From an uncultured Rhodospirillales bacterium (GTDB lineage: Bacteria; Pseudomonadota; Alphaproteobacteria; Azospirillales; Azospirillaceae): a DNA stretch of 46,278 nt. This document shows, piece after piece, positions 25,428 to 33,692 of this stretch; within the stretch, counting starts at the first letter, position 1, and every line of letters begins with the position of its first letter. The notes under the pieces are model-generated. The model was not told the DNA's origin, made no database searches, and was given only the letters and a program-made list of their open reading frames with translations. Both the position numbers and the translations under genes were made by a program. The stretch spans positions 1 to 46,278 of the forward strand of contig CAIOBP010000208.1 in assembly GCA_903856295.1 (NCBI GenBank), given 5' to 3'.

Positions 25428-27692
25428 CTAGCCGGAGAAGGCGTATACCGCCGTGGTGACCGCCAGCGAACAGGCCACCAGGAAGATCCAGCGCGCGGCC
25501 TGTTCGACCTTGAGCGCCTTCGGCGGCTGCCCCGCCGCCCGGAACCGCTCGGCCGTGACCACGACGAGCAGGCAGAACAGGCAGAGCAGGAAGAAGGTGT
25601 AGAAGAGGTATTCGACATCGACGACATAGCCGACATTGCCGAGCTGGGTGTTGGTCGAGGACAGCAGCACGGAGCCGGTCAGCGCGCCGGTGATCACGGT
25701 CGCCACGCGCGGCATGACGTTGCCGGCCGGGAAGAACAGGGTGACGAACATGATGAAGCACAACAATCCGAGCGGCAGGATGGTTTTGCTCAGCGTCGGC
25801 AGGCTGAGGCGGTGGATGTCCACCGTGACCGCGAAGCCGGACAGTTCGCGCACCCCTTCGGCGCCGAGCCGCCTCGGATCGCCGAGCGGAGAGTTGGTCA
25901 GCAGGATGTCCCGGCTTTCGGCGGTGTGGCGGACGCTCCACTGGGAGAGGTTGTGGAACGCGTCGGCGGCGATTCGTCTTGCCGTGCTTTCGCTTTGCTC
26001 CGGCGTGGCGGCGGCGGGCACGGCCGGGCTCACCGAGGCGCGGCGGTCCAGGGCGTAGACCAGCCGGTCCGAAGAGGCGCGGGCGTTGAAGAACCGCACC
26101 GCCAGGGTCTGGCGGTCGGCGGGGAAGTGACGGAGGTCGAAGTCGTTCTTGAAGTCGCCGCGCACCTGCCAGAGACGGTACGAGGTGCCGTCGGGCAGTT
26201 CACCCTGATCGGCGAGCCGCTTGGCGTCGAACGTGCCGTGGACCATCTCGGGGAACTCGATCTCGGTCGGGTCGACCGCTCCGGGACCGGCGCCGTGGCC
26301 GAAACGCAGCCACAGGTAGAAGTCGGCGGTGAAGGTCGACTGGGCGACATCGACCCGGGGCACCTTGTTCAGGTAAATGCCGGAATAGACCACCTGCTGG
26401 CGCCGGGCATAGCTGCCGGCCCCGGTATCGACCAGGGCGCCGGAGGCGATGTCTTCCGGAGCGGGGCGCGAGACCGGAATCAGCTGCAACGGCGCCGATT
26501 CGACCATGCCGCCATGGAAGCGGCCGATCCGCACCGCCTGCTTGCGGCCACGGTCGGCGGTGAACCACAGTGGCCCGGTGATGCCGGACAGCGCGTTGGC
26601 GGGGCTGTCGAGCGCGGTCAGGAAGGCGCGCGCGGCGTCGCGTCGCGTCCGGATGTCGGGTTTGCCCGCGGCGACCGCGGACCGTACCGCCGCCATGACC
26701 ATGCGCGCGGTGTCGAAGGCCTGGACCGAACGCCATGTCGGATCCTGGCCGTACCGCTGATGGAAGCGATCGGCGAAGGCCAGGGTCTCGGCGCCGGCGC
26801 TGTCCATGATCATCGGCGTCGCGGCATAGACGCCGTCGGTGAAGAAGCCGGGAGTCTGGCGTTCTTCCGGCTCGTCGGCGAACAGCTTGGCGAAGGAGTC
26901 GGTGGCGATGGTGCTGGTGCCGAGAATCGGGCCGGTGACGCCGGCACGGCGGAGGGCGGCCAGGATCGGCCTCGATTCGTCGAACAGCGAGGCCAGCACG
27001 ATCGCCGGGTGATCGGGAAGGGCGGCGGCGTCCTGCGCCGCCTTCAGAGCCTCGGCGGGGGTGCTGTAGGAGAAGCCGGTGACGCCGATGCCCAGATGGT
27101 CGCTGGCCCGCTTGAACCCGATCGCGACCGGACGGCCGAAGGCGCTCTCCTTGAAGATGACCACGGCCTTTTTGCCGCCGATGACGTGGCCCAGATAGTT
27201 GGCCAGCGCCTCGCCCATTTCGCTGGTGCTGAACAGCGGACGGAAGGTGGTGGGGTTGGCGGTGACGATATCGCCATAGGCGGTGGGCACGATCGAGGCG
27301 ATGCCGGCCTCGCCATAGATCGGACCGGCGACCACCGAGAGGTTGGTCAGGCCGGGACCGACGACCATCAGGGCGTCGCTGTCGACGATCTGCTTGGCGA
27401 CCGCCTTGCCGCCATCTTCGGTGCCGTGATCGTCATGGACCACCAGTTCGACCGGCGGGACGGCGCCGGTGGCGTTCGACTCGTCGACCGCCATCCGCAG
27501 GGCATCGAGAATCTGTTTATCGACGGTGGCGTTGGCGCCGGTGAGCGAGATGGCCACGGCGACCTTGGCCGTCGGCGGCTCGGCGCAGGCCGGACGCGGG
27601 GCGAACACCGCGCCAATGCCGAGCATCGCGCAGCAATATGAAACAGCCAGCAGGACTCGCGCTGCCCCGCAGCGACGCCGTGTGTGACTCAT
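25428..27692 (-). CDS. Periplasmic-binding-protein domain fused to a pentameric ligand-gated ion channel
   Basis: The predicted 754-residue protein combines two receptor modules. After a signal peptide (SYCCAMLGIGAVFAPRPACA), residues ~40-400 form a type I periplasmic-binding domain of the branched-chain-amino-acid kind (KVAVAISLTGANATVDKQIL, DSDALMVVGPGLTNLSVVAG). Residues ~430-625 match the extracellular beta-sandwich of Cys-loop-type channels, including the Pro-loop DFDLRHFPADRQTLAVRF near residue 525 without the disulfide cysteines. Residues ~632-754 hold four helices, the first containing TILPLGLLCFIMFVTLFFP. The start is ATG 27692 (CGGAG upstream); GTG 27710 is an alternative. An inner-membrane ligand-gated ion channel is expected; ligand and ion selectivity are unknown. 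Confidence 0.88.
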   Translation of the reverse strand: MSHTRRRCGAARVLLAVSYCCAMLGIGAVFAPRPACAEPPTAKVAVAISLTGANATVDKQILDALRMAVDESNATGAVPPVELVVHDDHGTEDGGKAVAKQIVDSDALMVVGPGLTNLSVVAGPIYGEAGIASIVPTAYGDIVTANPTTFRPLFSTSEMGEALANYLGHVIGGKKAVVIFKESAFGRPVAIGFKRASDHLGIGVTGFSYSTPAEALKAAQDAAALPDHPAIVLASLFDESRPILAALRRAGVTGPILGTSTIATDSFAKLFADEPEERQTPGFFTDGVYAATPMIMDSAGAETLAFADRFHQRYGQDPTWRSVQAFDTARMVMAAVRSAVAAGKPDIRTRRDAARAFLTALDSPANALSGITGPLWFTADRGRKQAVRIGRFHGGMVESAPLQLIPVSRPAPEDIASGALVDTGAGSYARRQQVVYSGIYLNKVPRVDVAQSTFTADFYLWLRFGHGAGPGAVDPTEIEFPEMVHGTFDAKRLADQGELPDGTSYRLWQVRGDFKNDFDLRHFPADRQTLAVRFFNARASSDRLVYALDRRASVSPAVPAAATPEQSESTARRIAADAFHNLSQWSVRHTAESRDILLTNSPLGDPRRLGAEGVRELSGFAVTVDIHRLSLPTLSKTILPLGLLCFIMFVTLFFPAGNVMPRVATVITGALTGSVLLSSTNTQLGNVGYVVDVEYLFYTFFLLCLFCLLVVVTAERFRAAGQPPKALKVEQAARWIFLVACSLAVTTAVYAFSG

Positions 27693-27893
27693 CAACGACT
27701 CCGTTTTCACAATTCAATCGGATCGGGTCCCGACCCCGTCCCGCCGCCGTCGGCGCCGGCCGTCGGGCGCCAAACCAGGACGAGGGGGAAGGGGAGCACC
27801 GTAAGAGAGCGATCATCGCTCAATGGCACAGGCGTTGCCAGTGTCATCTTCAATGTGTCAGCTTTAACGAAAGCCCGCGCGGCCCTGTTCGCC

Positions 27894-27914
27894 AAAAACC
27901 GGGTCTGGCCGGTT
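27894..27914 (-). terminator. Intrinsic terminator after the KfrA-like gene
   Basis: On the minus strand AACCGG-CCAGAC-CCGGTT is followed directly by TTT, about 20 nt past the stop at 27933. It would separate the KfrA-like gene from the ion-channel gene. No promoter for the latter is obvious in 27711-27893. Confidence 0.5.
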
Positions 27915-27932
27915 GCGGGGCGCGATGTGAGG

Positions 27933-29018
27933 CTACTTCCGGCGAAACAGCCCGCGTTTGGGCTTTTCGGGCGGCTTGTCGTCAAAGTCGTCGGGGCCAG
28001 CATCGCGGACGGCTTGACTGAAGAGCTGGCTGTAGTCGGGCTCGCGGCTCGCGGGGGCGCGCTTGTCGTCTTCATGACGAAGCTTGGCGAGGAGGCTGGC
28101 GATGTCGTCATCGACCGAATCGTCCGGCTCCGGCGAGGCGTCCTGCGCCCGATACGCCGAAGACCGGTCGGGGAGGTCCTGGTCGAGGTCCTCGCCCTCG
28201 TCTTCGTCCAGCTCTTCCATGTCTTCGAGGTTCAGGATGTCGTCGTCATCCTTGATCTCGAAACCGGCCGCGCCCTCAACCTCGCGCCGGATGGCGGCGT
28301 GAATTTCATCGTCACCCGGGAGGGCGCCGAGCTGTGCGCCGTGACCGTGTTCCATCTCCCGGAAGGCATGCAAGACCCGGTCGGCGGCGAACGCGTCCGG
28401 TGGTGGACTGATCGTGCCGCCCCAGCGGTCGTCGCCATGCCCGTCCGGAGGTCCGGCAGGCTCGGAGTGCGCGGACTCGACGGCGGCGAAAAGACCGGCC
28501 GCCGTCTTGGCATCGATGCTGAAACCGGGATCGTTCACCACCGTCGGCAAGAGCAAGGTCAGAATCTCGAGCAGGCGTTCGCTCAAGGCTTGGCAGCGCT
28601 CGCTTTCCTGGTCGGTTTTCGCCCGTTCGGCGGCAATCTGGGACATCAGGTCGCGCCGGGTGGCGTCGTGGGCCAGGCGCTCCTCATCATGCGCCATCAT
28701 CGCTTCGCGCAGGCGTTCGCCCAGGGATTCGATCCGGTCCGCCAGTTGCATGATGTCGTCTTGCCCGATTGCCGTCTGGGACGAGGCAATGCCGGCCATG
28801 GCGCGGGTTTCCTCCCGCAGCTTTCTTAATTCCAAGACCTCGACGGATAGTCTCGCCAGCTCATCGTGCAAGAATTTCAGCAGGATCGGGCGGATATCGG
28901 CAGAGCTGCCAAAGCCAATGGCATCTTGGACCTGGGGTGTGGAAGGCACGACCCCTTTCGTCAGGAACGTCCTGGCCGTCGATTCAACAAGCTCGGTGTC
29001 GATTGTCTTGACCCGCAT
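27933..29018 (-). CDS. KfrA-like DNA-binding coiled-coil protein
   Basis: The predicted product has 361 residues. Its N-terminal ~55 residues (TARTFLTKGVVPSTPQVQDA, then GFGSSADIRPILLKFLHDEL) resemble the KfrA_N DNA-binding domain of plasmid proteins. A helical region follows (about residues 60-170; RKLREETRAMAGIASSQTAI), likely a coiled coil. The C-terminal half is strongly acidic and probably disordered (DDDDILNLEDMEELDEDEGE), with a basic last peptide KPKRGLFRRK. A chromosomal nucleoid or partition-associated role is possible. The start at 29018 is preferred over 29054 because the domain begins there and GAGAG precedes it. Confidence 0.6.
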   Translation of the reverse strand: MRVKTIDTELVESTARTFLTKGVVPSTPQVQDAIGFGSSADIRPILLKFLHDELARLSVEVLELRKLREETRAMAGIASSQTAIGQDDIMQLADRIESLGERLREAMMAHDEERLAHDATRRDLMSQIAAERAKTDQESERCQALSERLLEILTLLLPTVVNDPGFSIDAKTAAGLFAAVESAHSEPAGPPDGHGDDRWGGTISPPPDAFAADRVLHAFREMEHGHGAQLGALPGDDEIHAAIRREVEGAAGFEIKDDDDILNLEDMEELDEDEGEDLDQDLPDRSSAYRAQDASPEPDDSVDDDIASLLAKLRHEDDKRAPASREPDYSQLFSQAVRDAGPDDFDDKPPEKPKRGLFRRK

Positions 29019-29385
29019 GACAGCATGCTCTCGATGGCGATCCCGAATCAACATACCAGACTGTGCCAGTGTTCCATCAACCGTCTCGAGGCGCTCCCTG
29101 CCCGTCCCATTGCTAACACCCCGGTCTCAGTGCCCTCAATCAAAAAATACAGTCAGGGCTGCCCCGCAACGCACTGGGGCGGTCACTGGCCGGGGGCCGC
29201 CGCATGGCCGGGCCGGGTCGAGCAGAGCGGGGCAGGCGACAGCCCGCGTGGCGCGATGGCACCGCTGGTGGACTTTTCCAAAATGAGGTGCCTTTTCGGC
29301 GCCAATCTTCATAAAATTTGCAGATATCCGCGACTATTTCAAGTATCATGCTCAGCGGTCAGATCGATCGAAGAGCCCTGTCGCC
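29019..29385. other. Divergent intergenic region
   Basis: This lies between the KfrA-like gene (minus) and the RMF-like gene (plus) and must hold promoters for both. I see no convincing -35/-10 pair with good spacing and no gene; TATCAT at 29343-29348 is a possible -10 for the plus strand. Confidence 0.5.
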
Positions 29386-29595
29386 ATGTCCGCACCACAT
29401 TCGCGTCCGCTAGCAGCATCGCGGCGAAGCAAGCCCGCCGGGTGGGCCTTGCCGACCTTCCGTCAGGGCGCCGAGGCGGGCAGAAAGGGTGTCCCGGCCT
29501 CCGATAACCCCTATCCGGAGGGGTCCGATCAGGCCGCGCTGTGGCATGGTGGCTGGCAGGCCGCTCACCCGGGCGGTCATCGCGTGTCGAACTGA
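29386..29595 (+). CDS. Ribosome modulation factor-like small protein
   Basis: The 69-residue basic protein contains FRQGAEAGRKG followed by NPYPEGSDQAALWHGGWQAA. This is the G-x2-AG-x2-G ... NPYP-x-G(S/T)-x3-A-x-W-x2-GW pattern shared by alphaproteobacterial RMF-family proteins. RMF binds 70S ribosomes in stationary phase and promotes their dimerisation. The ribosome site is weak (AGAGCC). It is followed 29 bp later by bacteriohemerythrin on the same strand. The motif is the only strong evidence; the first ~20 residues are unremarkable. Confidence 0.6.
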   Translation: MSAPHSRPLAASRRSKPAGWALPTFRQGAEAGRKGVPASDNPYPEGSDQAALWHGGWQAAHPGGHRVSN

Positions 29596-29624
29596 GAGTG
29601 CATCGGTCATAGTGAGAAGTTCCC

Positions 29625-30032
29625 ATGTTGATTGAATGGAATGATTCGCTCTCTGTGGGAAACGATAAGATCGACCACGATCATCAGGTGCTGATCGACA
29701 TTCTCAACGGGCTGGATGATGCGGTCAATGCCGAGCATGGCAAGGAGTTCATCTCAGGAATACTGTCTGAGTTGTCGGATTATGTGGTCTACCATTTCGA
29801 GCGTGAAGAGCAGCTCATGCGGCGGCACCATTACCCGGATTCTGCTGCGCATGTGCAGCAGCACTGTGAGTTGATCAGCGGGCTGGATGCGCTCGTTTAT
29901 GAGTTCGAGTCCTCACCCAATACCGTGACCGCCGACACCCTGATCTTTCTGAAGCACTGGCTGATCGATCATGTCAAAGGATGCGACATGAGACTTGGGG
30001 GCTTCCTGCGCCGGAACCACGACTGCTCATAG
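29625..30032 (+). CDS. Bacteriohemerythrin
   Basis: The 135-residue four-helix protein has the diiron ligands of the family: His in KIDHDHQVLIDILNGL, HFEREEQLMRRHHYP (H-x3-E-E... H), HVQQHCELI and the closing HWLIDHVKGCDMRLGGFL (H-x4-HVxxxD). It should bind O2 and may store, deliver or sense it, as in microaerophilic and magnetotactic spirilla. GAGAAG precedes the start. The gene is less GC-rich than the region before 29 kb. It converges on kup. Confidence 0.92.
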   Translation: MLIEWNDSLSVGNDKIDHDHQVLIDILNGLDDAVNAEHGKEFISGILSELSDYVVYHFEREEQLMRRHHYPDSAAHVQQHCELISGLDALVYEFESSPNTVTADTLIFLKHWLIDHVKGCDMRLGGFLRRNHDCS

Positions 30033-30041
30033 TACTCATGG

Positions 30042-30056
30042 GCGGTTTGTAACCGC
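30042..30056. terminator. Hairpin between convergent hemerythrin and kup genes
   Basis: GCGGTT-TGT-AACCGC forms a perfect 6-bp stem in the 40-bp gap between the two stop codons. There is no T-run on either strand, so strength is uncertain. Confidence 0.4.
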
Positions 30057-30072
30057 GGCGATGCGATCTTCG

Positions 30073-31953
30073 CTAAACATCGACCCGCAGGCCGATCTCG
30101 ACGATCTTCTCATCCGGTATCTTGAAGTAATCAGATGGCCTTGCGGCATTGTTGCTCAGAAATGTAAAGAGCATGCGCTCAAACCCCTGGAGGGATTTCT
30201 GTGAATCGGTGCCAACGATCCGTTCGTGTCCCATGTAATATCTGATCTTGTCGGTGTTGCACGGCAATCCGAGCTTTTCCAGGCTGGCCATGATGACGGG
30301 CACGTTGGGGGCCTGCATGAAGCCGTAGCGCGCCTGGACTCGCCATAGCCCCTCCGCCAACTCGGTTACCGACAGGCGGTCTTTCGCCAAGATGCGGGGA
30401 GATCTTTCACTGATAATATTAAGGATAATGACATTCCGGTGAAGAACCCGGTTGTGAGCGGTGTGGGTGAGCAGGGTTGACGGAATACCTGTTGTCTGTC
30501 GCGACAGAAATATGCTGGTTCCTTCGACGCGGTGTAACGAATCCATCGTCAGGGTAAAGTACTCAACTGGCACGGTCAGTGCGTCGAGGTGTTTGAAGAT
30601 GACGCGCGAGCCTTTGTTCCAGACATACATGATATAAAATATCAAGGCGCTGATCACCAGCGACACCCAGCCGCCATCGATGGCCTTTCCAAGGCAGGAG
30701 GCGCTGAATATGATGTCGATCACGATGAATATGCCGGAAATCCCCAGGACAAGCAGCGGATTCCATTTCCATTTATTGCGCATGGTGTAATACAGCAATA
30801 TGGTCGTCGCCAGCATGGTCAGCGAGACGGCGGTGCCATAGGCGCCAGCGAGAGCGTCGGACGTCTTAAAGCCCAGCACCACGGCAATGATCATCACCAG
30901 CAAGAAATAATTAATGGTTGGAAGATAAACCTGCCCGACGCCGGAGGCCGATGTTTGGACAAAATGAATGCGCGGCAGCAAACCCATGTTGCATGCCTGT
31001 TGGGTCAGCGAAAATACCCCGGAGATCAGAGCTTGCGACGCGATGATGGTCGCGCCGGTCGCGAGAATGACCAGCGGTATCAGGGCAAAGTCTGGAGCCA
31101 TATGATAAAACGGATTGGCTATTTCGCGCGGGTCCATGGAGACGAGGGCCGCTTGACCAGCATAGTTCAGGACCAAGCATGGGAAAACGCAGAACATCCA
31201 TGCCGATTGGATCGGGCTGCGGCCAACATGTCCCATATCGGCATATAACGCTTCGCCCCCGGTGACCGCGAGGAAGACTGCGCCCAGGATTGCAAATGAC
31301 ACCGAGGTGTTCTTCAGAAGAAGATGAAATGCGTAATAGGGATTGATGGCAAGCAAAATTTGGGGAAACTTGAGAATCTGGATCAGGCCAAGCGCACCGA
31401 TTGTTGTAAACCAAACCAGCATGATTGGCCCAAAATATTTCCCGATATACTCCGTCCCTTTGTGCTGAACCATGAAGAGGGCTATGACGATAATGATGGT
31501 GATCGGTATGACGTAGGCGGCCAGGGAGTTGGTGATGATTTCAATGCCTTCCACCGAGCTTAAAAAAGAAATGGCCGGGGTTATGATCCCGTCTCCATAA
31601 AGCAATGTCGCCCCAAACAAGCCGATTAAAAGTGGCGCTCCGCCCTGACGAAATGAGAGGTGTGACTGCCATGGAATGGCGGAGGTCAGCAATGCGAGAA
31701 TGCCGCCCTCTCCTTGATTGTCCGCCTTTAGGACAAAGCTGATGTATTTGATGGAAACAGTCAGGATAAGGGCCCAGATGATCAGGGATAGGACCCCAAA
31801 GCATTCCTGCTCCGTTGGAGTCTGGGAGCAGGCCTCAATGGCAGCCCGAAAAGCATACAAAGGCGATGTGCCGATGTCACCATACACAATCCCTAGTGCA
31901 ATCAGGCATGATGAAAGTCTCGATTTGCCGTCTTCACCGGTCACGATGTCCAC
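30073..31953 (-). CDS. kup: Low-affinity potassium transporter Kup
   Basis: The 626-residue protein has about 12 helices in the first 440 residues and a cytosolic C-terminal domain. It opens with LIALGIVYGDIGTSPLYAFR, the Kup/HAK/KT hallmark, followed by NQGEGGILALLTSAIPW, LYGDGIITPAISFLSSVEGI and GGEALYADMGHVGRSPIQSA. It imports K+ with protons. The first codon is GTG 31953; GTG 31944 has AGGG 8 nt upstream and may be the true start. Codon use is noticeably more AT-rich than in neighbouring core genes. It starts 24 bp after an acyl carrier protein gene. Confidence 0.92.
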   Translation of the reverse strand: MDIVTGEDGKSRLSSCLIALGIVYGDIGTSPLYAFRAAIEACSQTPTEQECFGVLSLIIWALILTVSIKYISFVLKADNQGEGGILALLTSAIPWQSHLSFRQGGAPLLIGLFGATLLYGDGIITPAISFLSSVEGIEIITNSLAAYVIPITIIIVIALFMVQHKGTEYIGKYFGPIMLVWFTTIGALGLIQILKFPQILLAINPYYAFHLLLKNTSVSFAILGAVFLAVTGGEALYADMGHVGRSPIQSAWMFCVFPCLVLNYAGQAALVSMDPREIANPFYHMAPDFALIPLVILATGATIIASQALISGVFSLTQQACNMGLLPRIHFVQTSASGVGQVYLPTINYFLLVMIIAVVLGFKTSDALAGAYGTAVSLTMLATTILLYYTMRNKWKWNPLLVLGISGIFIVIDIIFSASCLGKAIDGGWVSLVISALIFYIMYVWNKGSRVIFKHLDALTVPVEYFTLTMDSLHRVEGTSIFLSRQTTGIPSTLLTHTAHNRVLHRNVIILNIISERSPRILAKDRLSVTELAEGLWRVQARYGFMQAPNVPVIMASLEKLGLPCNTDKIRYYMGHERIVGTDSQKSLQGFERMLFTFLSNNAARPSDYFKIPDEKIVEIGLRVDV

Positions 31954-31977
31954 CCTGAACAGAATATCACGATGCGC

Positions 31978-32262
31978 TTACATCTCGATTTGCTTGATTT
32001 CAAGATGGACATCAACCAAATGGACGATATCGTGAACGCATCGCATTTTCCCCCAATTTTCGTCGGAAATTTTTATATAGAACCAATGCTCCGTTGCAAC
32101 TTTAATCGACTCCAGGTCCGATTGCCCGGCGCCAAGTTCGTCAACAATGTCAGTTTCGGATCTAATGCTCTGGAGCTCGACTCCCAACTCTTCAGAGATA
32201 ATGCGCTTTACATCCATGTTGATGGTGGCGATGTCAACAATCTGGTTCAGTTGAATGCTCAT
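31978..32262 (-). CDS. Divergent acyl carrier protein
   Basis: The 94-residue acidic protein has the ACP pattern VKRIISEELGVELQSIRSET, then DIVDELGAGQSDLESI. The usual DSL phosphopantetheine site is replaced by GQSDLES, one residue longer, but a serine (about residue 49) is in the right place. The second half (HWFYIKISDENWGKMRCVHD) matches the ACP helix III-IV region. GGAGGAGGAACA before ATG 32262 is an excellent ribosome site. It is not beside any fatty acid or polyketide gene; kup follows closely, so a specialised role is likely. Confidence 0.7.
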   Translation of the reverse strand: MSIQLNQIVDIATINMDVKRIISEELGVELQSIRSETDIVDELGAGQSDLESIKVATEHWFYIKISDENWGKMRCVHDIVHLVDVHLEIKQIEM

Positions 32263-32403
32263 TGTTCCTCCTCCACCACCCAGCTCCCTCGTCCTTCCAG
32301 CGTTGGCTCCAGGGCGGGGGGCAGTGAAGCACGCTTGCGAACGCTTGGCCAGAGGCGAGGGGGCGTTCGTCGGCCAATGATGGGCATCGCCAGACGCATG
32401 TGG

Positions 32404-33072
32404 CTACAGCGTCTTCACCATTATGATTTCGTTGTCGCTCTCGGCAACGATGCGATAGCCGGCGCGCTGGTGGTGCGCCGGTTGGCCGCTCGACAACAGG
32501 ATGATTTCGGCCCCCTGGTCGCGGGCATAGGCTTCGGCGTGACACAGGAGGGCGCGGCCGATGCCGTGTCCCCGACGATCCCCGCGCACCACCTGCCAGC
32601 CGAATTCCCAGACGCCCGGCCGGGCGAGAAAGGACTCGGTGACGGCCGCCGCGCCAATGATCTCAGCGTCCTCAACCGCGACGACAAAATGCAGGGCCGG
32701 GTCGCCGGCAAGGTGCCGGTCAAGCTCGGCGTTGAGCGCGCGGACATCGGCGGCCGCGACGTCGTCGCTCGGAGTGGTCGGGTCCGGTTCATCCAAAAGG
32801 TCGGTGCAGATCAGCGCAAAGACCGCCGCGCGCTCATGACCGGCGAGGGGGCGGATGTCGGGCGTGGATGGGGCGGACTGCCTGGCCTCGGTCCCGGCTC
32901 TGGCGGCGAGAAACGCCTTGGCCTCCCTGTCCGCCTCGTCGCGTCGTTCCGGCGTCAACTGTCCCCACGTCAGCACGTCATCGAACGTGTGGCCACAGCC
33001 ATTGCATCGACCGGCATCCGGGTCGATGTCGCAATACTGGAAGCACGGGTGAAGAAGTTTAGGGCTAGTCAT
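32404..33072 (-). CDS. DUF1289-GNAT acetyltransferase fusion
   Basis: The 222-residue protein has two parts. Residues 1-55 carry four cysteines or equivalents in HPCFQYCDIDPDAGRCNGCG followed by HTFDDVLTW, the DUF1289 pattern (C-x3-C-x6-GxCxGCGR). Residues ~70-222 form a GNAT acetyltransferase with the acetyl-CoA loop VRGDRRGHGIGRALLCHAEA and a C-terminal HQRAGYRIVAES. The substrate is unknown. The DUF1289 module is normally a stand-alone small protein, so the fusion is unusual. The acyl carrier protein gene lies 141 bp downstream on the same strand. Confidence 0.8.
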   Translation of the reverse strand: MTSPKLLHPCFQYCDIDPDAGRCNGCGHTFDDVLTWGQLTPERRDEADREAKAFLAARAGTEARQSAPSTPDIRPLAGHERAAVFALICTDLLDEPDPTTPSDDVAAADVRALNAELDRHLAGDPALHFVVAVEDAEIIGAAAVTESFLARPGVWEFGWQVVRGDRRGHGIGRALLCHAEAYARDQGAEIILLSSGQPAHHQRAGYRIVAESDNEIIMVKTL

Positions 33073-33108
33073 GTCGGCGCGCGCCTCGGGAGTGCGAGGT
33101 TCTTGAGG

Positions 33109-33510
33109 TTAAAACAATGTTCCGCCAGCCTGATAACACTCCGCTTTTGAGGTAACGGCCTTTTCGTTGCCACTGGGCAGGATGCATTTGTTATTGGTCT
33201 TCCCCAAGTCACTGGGCGTGCTGATGGTTTGACCGGAGCTTGCGGGCTGAAGACCTTCAACGTAAACCCTCGACCATCCCCGCGCCTGCAAACACAGCAA
33301 CAGCAGCTTATTTTCCTTCTTGTTCTCATCAAAGCAGGAGTCGGACAACAGGCAAACCGCCATGTCGGCAGCCTTCGAAACGAATTTACATTCCGATTGC
33401 GCCTGCCTTAATGAAATGTCGCCCCAATCCTGAACCCACTCATAATGTCCGGTCGGCCCGCAAGACGCGATGAAGAGGGACACGACAGACAACGAGATCA
33501 GCTTATACAT
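33109..33510 (-). CDS. Small Cys-rich lipoprotein, function unknown
   Basis: The 133-residue protein starts with a lipoprotein signal (MYKLISLSVVSLFIASCGPT), with IASC a good lipobox and acylation predicted at Cys17. The mature part has further cysteines (ECKFVSKAADMAVC, SDSCFDENKK, LLLC, NNKC, AECYQAGG), which could form periplasmic disulfides. AGGAGAG lies 5 nt before ATG. I do not recognise the family. A long leader runs back to a strong-looking promoter near 33693-33723. Confidence 0.75.
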   Translation of the reverse strand: MYKLISLSVVSLFIASCGPTGHYEWVQDWGDISLRQAQSECKFVSKAADMAVCLLSDSCFDENKKENKLLLLCLQARGWSRVYVEGLQPASSGQTISTPSDLGKTNNKCILPSGNEKAVTSKAECYQAGGTLF

Positions 33511-33568
33511 TCAACTCTCCTGGAGCGCGGCATGGCGCGGCGAGTCTGTTTTCCCGGGCTGGCAATAC

Positions 33569-33594
33569 GGTCTGGGCGGGGGGCTCGAACTCCC
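33569..33594 (-). repeat. Near copy of the tRNA-Leu 3' end (possible att site)
   Basis: Compared with 35527-35553, the 3' end of tRNA-Leu, this segment matches at 23 of 27 aligned positions, with one gap, in the same orientation. It covers the acceptor 3' strand and the T-arm (CTCGAAC core). No complete tRNA fold exists here. Such a partial copy, about 1.96 kb beyond the tRNA's 3' end, is what integration at a tRNA leaves behind. Confidence 0.45.
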
Positions 33595-33692
33595 TCCGCC
33601 CGTGTCCGTCGGGCGCCCGTGTCCGCCGGCCCCCAAAAGCCAGCCTTCAAAAGAGTGAAAGCGGGGGGTGTTCGGGAGGACGGGAGCCTGGA

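Noticed and set aside
33560-33660. Complete tRNA on the minus strand near 33.6 kb
   Set aside because: A T-arm-like segment is present, but no matching 5' acceptor strand or anticodon arm can be found; it is better explained as a copy of the tRNA-Leu 3' end.
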